DNA of 64,000 bases from the NCBI RefSeq assembly GCF_025860405.1, contig NZ_CP063785.1, forward strand, positions 3,162,001 to 3,226,000, written 5' to 3'. The notes under the pieces were generated by a model, which was given only the letters and a program-made list of their open reading frames with translations, had not been told where the DNA came from and did not search any database. Each line of letters opens with the position of its first letter. Position 1 is the first letter of the stretch. A program made the position numbers and the translations under genes. This stretch comes from Tolypothrix sp. PCC 7712. Lineage in GTDB: Bacteria > Cyanobacteriota > Cyanobacteriia > Cyanobacteriales > Nostocaceae. This document shows positions 62,419 through 64,000 of the stretch, in pieces.

Positions 62419-63150
62419 ATGAATACTTCTACTTCTGTTCAAAGTGGCTCCTCTCCCTTTGACTTTTTCAACTTTGATTTGACTCTACCTTTTACTGGCA
62501 ACGTTTCGCAGGTTACAGAAAACACATTTGTAGGCAAAAATTCCGCATCCGCGTCTACTAACTTTCCTAAACCTACACAAGATGCTGAACTAATCAAGCA
62601 GTTATCATTTATACCGGGATTGAAAGAAATTTTGATGCTGCGACAAGTTCACGCCTTAGAACATGCTACTGTTTGGGTTTTGAGTGAATCAAAAAGTGTT
62701 TATACTCATGGCACAGAAGCCAACACTGTGCAAGTTGATAACGAATTGTTAGGCGGCTTGTCTACAGAACAAGGATTTTACCTGTATGGAGAAGTAAATA
62801 TTAGTGATTTACGCCGCGCAGTCACCCTGGCTTTACATCGCCTTACCAATGGCGAATGGGATTTAGCTGTACATCCCCGATGCGGGACAAATTTATCTGT
62901 AGCCATGCTCTTAACTGCTGGATTGGCTGTAGGTGTAAATCTGCTGCTACCGTTTCGACCAATTGAGCAACTCATAGGTTTAGGGCTAGCAGCTACAACA
63001 GCAGCGGAACTCTCACCAGACTTAGGTTTTATGGCACAGCGCTATTTAACAACTGCGATCCCCTTTAACCTCAAAATTGAAAATATTATTCGTAAACGCG
63101 ATGTTTGGGGACGCGAAGCCCACTTTATTAAAGTGACTTGGCAAGAATAA
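62419..63150 (+). CDS. DUF6391 family protein
   Basis: 243 residues from the ATG at 62419; an in-frame TTG at 62401 is less likely. The conserved part starts near FIPGLKEILMLRQVHALEHATVW, with HALEH a striking block. Next come GGLSTEQGFYLYGEV and VHPRCGTNLSV, a hydrophobic helix pair (AMLLTAGLAVGVNLLL and LIGLGLAATTA) and WGREAHFIKV at the end. The HxLEH and HPRCG blocks look like metal-binding or catalytic sites, but function is unknown. Confidence 0.78.
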   Translation: MNTSTSVQSGSSPFDFFNFDLTLPFTGNVSQVTENTFVGKNSASASTNFPKPTQDAELIKQLSFIPGLKEILMLRQVHALEHATVWVLSESKSVYTHGTEANTVQVDNELLGGLSTEQGFYLYGEVNISDLRRAVTLALHRLTNGEWDLAVHPRCGTNLSVAMLLTAGLAVGVNLLLPFRPIEQLIGLGLAATTAAELSPDLGFMAQRYLTTAIPFNLKIENIIRKRDVWGREAHFIKVTWQE

Positions 63151-63531
63151 ACTAACTTGAGCAAATATCCGTCTATTTAGAAAAGAGGCGTTAGGGAATA
63201 GGGGCTAGAGCAGAAAGATTTCATGCCTCCGTTGTGTAATTTAGGACGTGAATATTTAATTAAAAACTCAGCATTACAAATGCCGTAACATACTTAGGAC
63301 TTACGCAAAAGTCACGTAATTACGTCATTACGAGCGCAGCGACGTAATCGCCTGAGATTCTGGGATTGCTTCCCTACACTTCGTTCCGGTCGCAATGACA
63401 AATTTTGCTTGCGTAAGTCCTGATACTTTCAAAATTTAATTTTTACTTTATCAATGAAATTGAAAATGGCGGATTTACCTCTAAGATAGTGAATTATTGT
63501 TATCAGTTCATGCATTCAAGAGAACTATATA
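63151..63531. other. Spacer with second 127-bp element
   Basis: Contains the mobile element at 63296-63422 and otherwise AT-rich DNA; no gene or clear terminator. Confidence 0.6.
63296..63422. mobile_element. 127-bp MITE-like element, copy 2
   Basis: Same terminal repeats and length as copy 1 at 5756-5882 with one base difference (ttcgttcc for tttgttcc). ATACTT flanks it on both sides (63290-63295 and 63423-63428), an independent 6-bp target duplication. Confidence 0.9.
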
Positions 63532-64000
63532 ATGAGAAAGCTTTACTTCTTACTACCAGGAACAGATGGTAAATTTGCCTGCGGGGGTCTTTGGGCAGAA
63601 TTAAAAACAGTGAATCTGGTGCAGCAGATTTGTAGTGCTGAAGTTGTCACCTACCGTCAACGAGAAACAGGCAAACTGTTTATAGATGATTTGCTAAAGG
63701 AGAAAAATTTAGATGATGTAATTTTTGTAATTAGTTGGGGATTTGATATAGCTAAACTTGTGACCAAGCTTAAGCAATATAACGTTGTTTATCATGCCCA
63801 CAGTGCAGGTTACAACTTCCAACTGCCTCCGAGTATTCCTATTATCACCGTGAGTCGTAATACAATGGGATATTGGGGACAAAAGTGTCCCAATTCTTTA
63901 ATTTATTATTTACCCAATCAAATTTCTGATGAATTTAAAAATTTAAATATACAGCGCGATATAGATGTTTTAGTTCAGGCGCGTAAATCTTCAGACTATT
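63532..64000 (+). CDS. Glycosyltransferase-like protein, cut by window edge
   Basis: At least 156 residues; the gene runs off the right edge. It starts MRKLYFLLPGTDGKFACGGL and continues with VVYHAHSAGYNFQLPPSIPI, then TVSRNTMGYWGQKCPNSLIY and YLPNQISDEF. The alternating strand-helix pattern and the ITVSRNT / YYLPNQI segments resemble the N-terminal half of GT-B glycosyltransferases. The C-terminal sugar-nucleotide site is outside the window, so the call is tentative. Confidence 0.6.
   Translation, partial: MRKLYFLLPGTDGKFACGGLWAELKTVNLVQQICSAEVVTYRQRETGKLFIDDLLKEKNLDDVIFVISWGFDIAKLVTKLKQYNVVYHAHSAGYNFQLPPSIPIITVSRNTMGYWGQKCPNSLIYYLPNQISDEFKNLNIQRDIDVLVQARKSSDY

Overview
The window reads as chromosome from a filamentous, probably heterocyst-forming cyanobacterium of the Nostoc/Anabaena/Calothrix type. 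The palindrome GCGATCGC (HIP1) occurs throughout genes and spacers. There are many cyanobacterial-type families (DUF3181, DUF3143, DUF1825, DUF6391, DUF7219, a PedR-like regulator and a giant Ser/Thr kinase-ATPase-histidine kinase). Intergenic DNA is full of 7-bp tandem repeats and small inverted-repeat elements. hoxE and hoxF stand without hoxUYH, as reported for Nostoc/Anabaena. No species can be named from the sequence alone.

Layout. 1-7.2 kb: a tRNA-Arg(ACG) cut by the left edge, moaC, a translationally coupled GAF/kinase-like protein plus single-domain response regulator, several small conserved proteins, then a DnaJ-domain membrane protein with a DUF3143 partner. 7.2-11.5 kb: a 43-unit heptamer array, then lysA-cdaA-uppS on the minus strand (diaminopimelate decarboxylase, c-di-AMP synthase, prenyl diphosphate synthase), and rimI. 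12-16.4 kb: clpC with a clear terminator, a small protein coupled to a retropepsin-like protein, a possible minus-strand small RNA, and lepB. 16.6-24 kb: ComEA-like and TM2 proteins, TPR and DUF1825 proteins, a class A penicillin-binding protein, tyrS-pyrF and a secreted protein. 24-39.6 kb: the 1811-residue kinase, an SDR enzyme, a tandem universal stress protein, a heterodimeric ABC exporter with one degenerate ATP site, a P-type ATPase and a DUF442 phosphatase-like protein. 39.8-45.5 kb: a 58-residue small protein, a GerMN lipoprotein-like protein, hoxEF plus a four-helix membrane protein, and a glutathione S-transferase. 46-50.7 kb: a galT remnant next to a freshly inserted small element, a methyltransferase, a DUF3011 protein, a phosphofructokinase and a muconolactone-isomerase-like protein. 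51.4-55.7 kb: a methionine salvage cluster (mtnD-mtnX-mtnB) with a coupled ABM monooxygenase, and a TPR protein. 56.4-64 kb: a solitary TnpB insertion element, a 2OG-Fe dioxygenase, sfsA, a fructokinase, a PedR-like regulator, DUF6391 and a glycosyltransferase-like gene cut by the right edge.

Most genes are ordinary housekeeping or stress genes in short operons. The unusual content is in the spacers. At least three families of short non-autonomous elements can be defined here from terminal inverted repeats, and two of them also from target-site duplications: a CAATAC...GTTAAG family with 10-bp duplications (46031-46156, 48043-48168, 62063-62264), a 127-bp AGGACTTACGCAA family with 6-bp duplications (5756-5882, 63296-63422), and a GTGTCAACTTAA family with four copies (about 35.7, 44.3, 54.2 and 55.9 kb). 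A fourth candidate is framed by a 22-bp inverted repeat around G4-type heptamer tracts just upstream of hoxE. No CRISPR array, prophage or complete biosynthetic cluster was seen.
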